This document shows, piece after piece, positions 63,861 to 64,000 of a stretch of 64,000 nucleotides of DNA. The first letter of the stretch is position 1, and every line of letters begins with the position of its first letter. The translations under genes were made by a program, and so were the position numbers. The stretch is from Diploptera punctata (lineage: Eukaryota > Arthropoda > Insecta > Blattodea > Blaberidae): assembly GCA_030220185.1 (NCBI GenBank), contig JASPKZ010001596.1, positions 434,001 to 498,000 of the forward strand. The letters run 5' to 3'. The notes under the pieces are model-generated. The model was not told the origin of the DNA. It searched no databases and saw nothing but the letters and a program-made list of their open reading frames with translations.

Positions 63861-64000
63861 ACATAAAAAAAAATAGATCTATGAATTCTGAAGTTTCCGG
63901 CAAACAAGATTTGATCTCAAAGTTTATCAAAATGACACTAGGAATGAAAGGTTGGACAAAAAATGCTGTTTCAATTTAATACAATTTATTTTAATTATTA

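Larger units (their letters stand above)
63145..63950. mobile_element. Penelope-like element 4, inverted pair of fragments
   Basis: Minus part 63145-63360: 3' terminus with ctcacctc (63155-63162), then an endonuclease C-terminus remnant. Plus part 63375-63548 reads KIENLAIAAHSLLDNHKIG and SIVWENIYIQKNKYRSM (with the active-site Glu). It resumes at about 63885-63945 (ctgaagtttccggcaaacaagatttgatctc), the inverse of 63262-63335. Between them (63552-63880) sit a dispersed repeat and a tRNA-like sequence. The layout repeats that of PLE 1 but more decayed, and the window ends before the outer right end. Confidence 0.65.

Overview
The window looks like an intergenic stretch of a large, AT-rich, repeat-dense insect genome. 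No intact host protein-coding gene is visible; almost every long reading frame belongs to a mobile element or is a translated microsatellite. The mix of tRNA-headed SINEs, short-tailed LINEs, Penelope-like elements (PLEs) and PIF/Harbinger, Tigger-type, hAT and piggyBac-type remnants suggests an arthropod. A cockroach-like (Blattodea) source is my best guess from the general look of the repeats, not a demonstrated assignment. Family names used here (SINE-A to F, LINE-alpha to epsilon, H1 to H9) are mine.

Layout. 1-10 kb: LINE-alpha, LINE-gamma and LINE-delta copies plus SINE-A, including a three-level nest at 3526-4571. 10.2-12.1 kb: LINE/SINE scraps, a CT microsatellite and a Tigger/jerky-type transposase remnant with terminal inverted repeats. 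12.5-24.3 kb: exons of a HARBI1-like (PIF/Harbinger) transposase between two matching ends, riddled with later insertions. 24.3-27.7 kb: two LINE-beta copies in opposite orientation. 27.7-36.3 kb: compound microsatellites, SINEs and LINEs; a TTAA-flanked MITE sits inside a SINE at 34.5 kb. 36.8-38.7 kb: a 260-bp hairpin, a hAT pseudogene and a MITE. 39.4-40.9 kb: three intact tRNA genes (Arg-ACG, Lys-TTT, Arg-ACG), the only convincing host genes. 41.6-46.9 kb: LINE-alpha copies, LINE C-terminal remnants and a PLE broken by a SINE. 47.3-64 kb: PLE territory, with hairpin insertions and a 2.3-kb inverted-repeat PLE (50569-52889) that still has an open GIY-YIG endonuclease frame.

The most interesting signal is a set of long-armed DNA hairpins spread over about 45 kb. 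Several have target-site duplications. They share PLE 3' termini and many carry a hammerhead-ribozyme-like core: CTGANGA, a short stem-loop, then GAAA. PLEs are known to carry hammerhead ribozymes. Here the cores lie in hairpin-only insertions that often lack reverse transcriptase, and most of the same termini also carry a conserved GAGGTRAG, which resembles a 5' splice site. A recurrent tRNA-Cys-like sequence often lies close by. This looks like a population of short non-autonomous PLE derivatives mobilised by PLE machinery.
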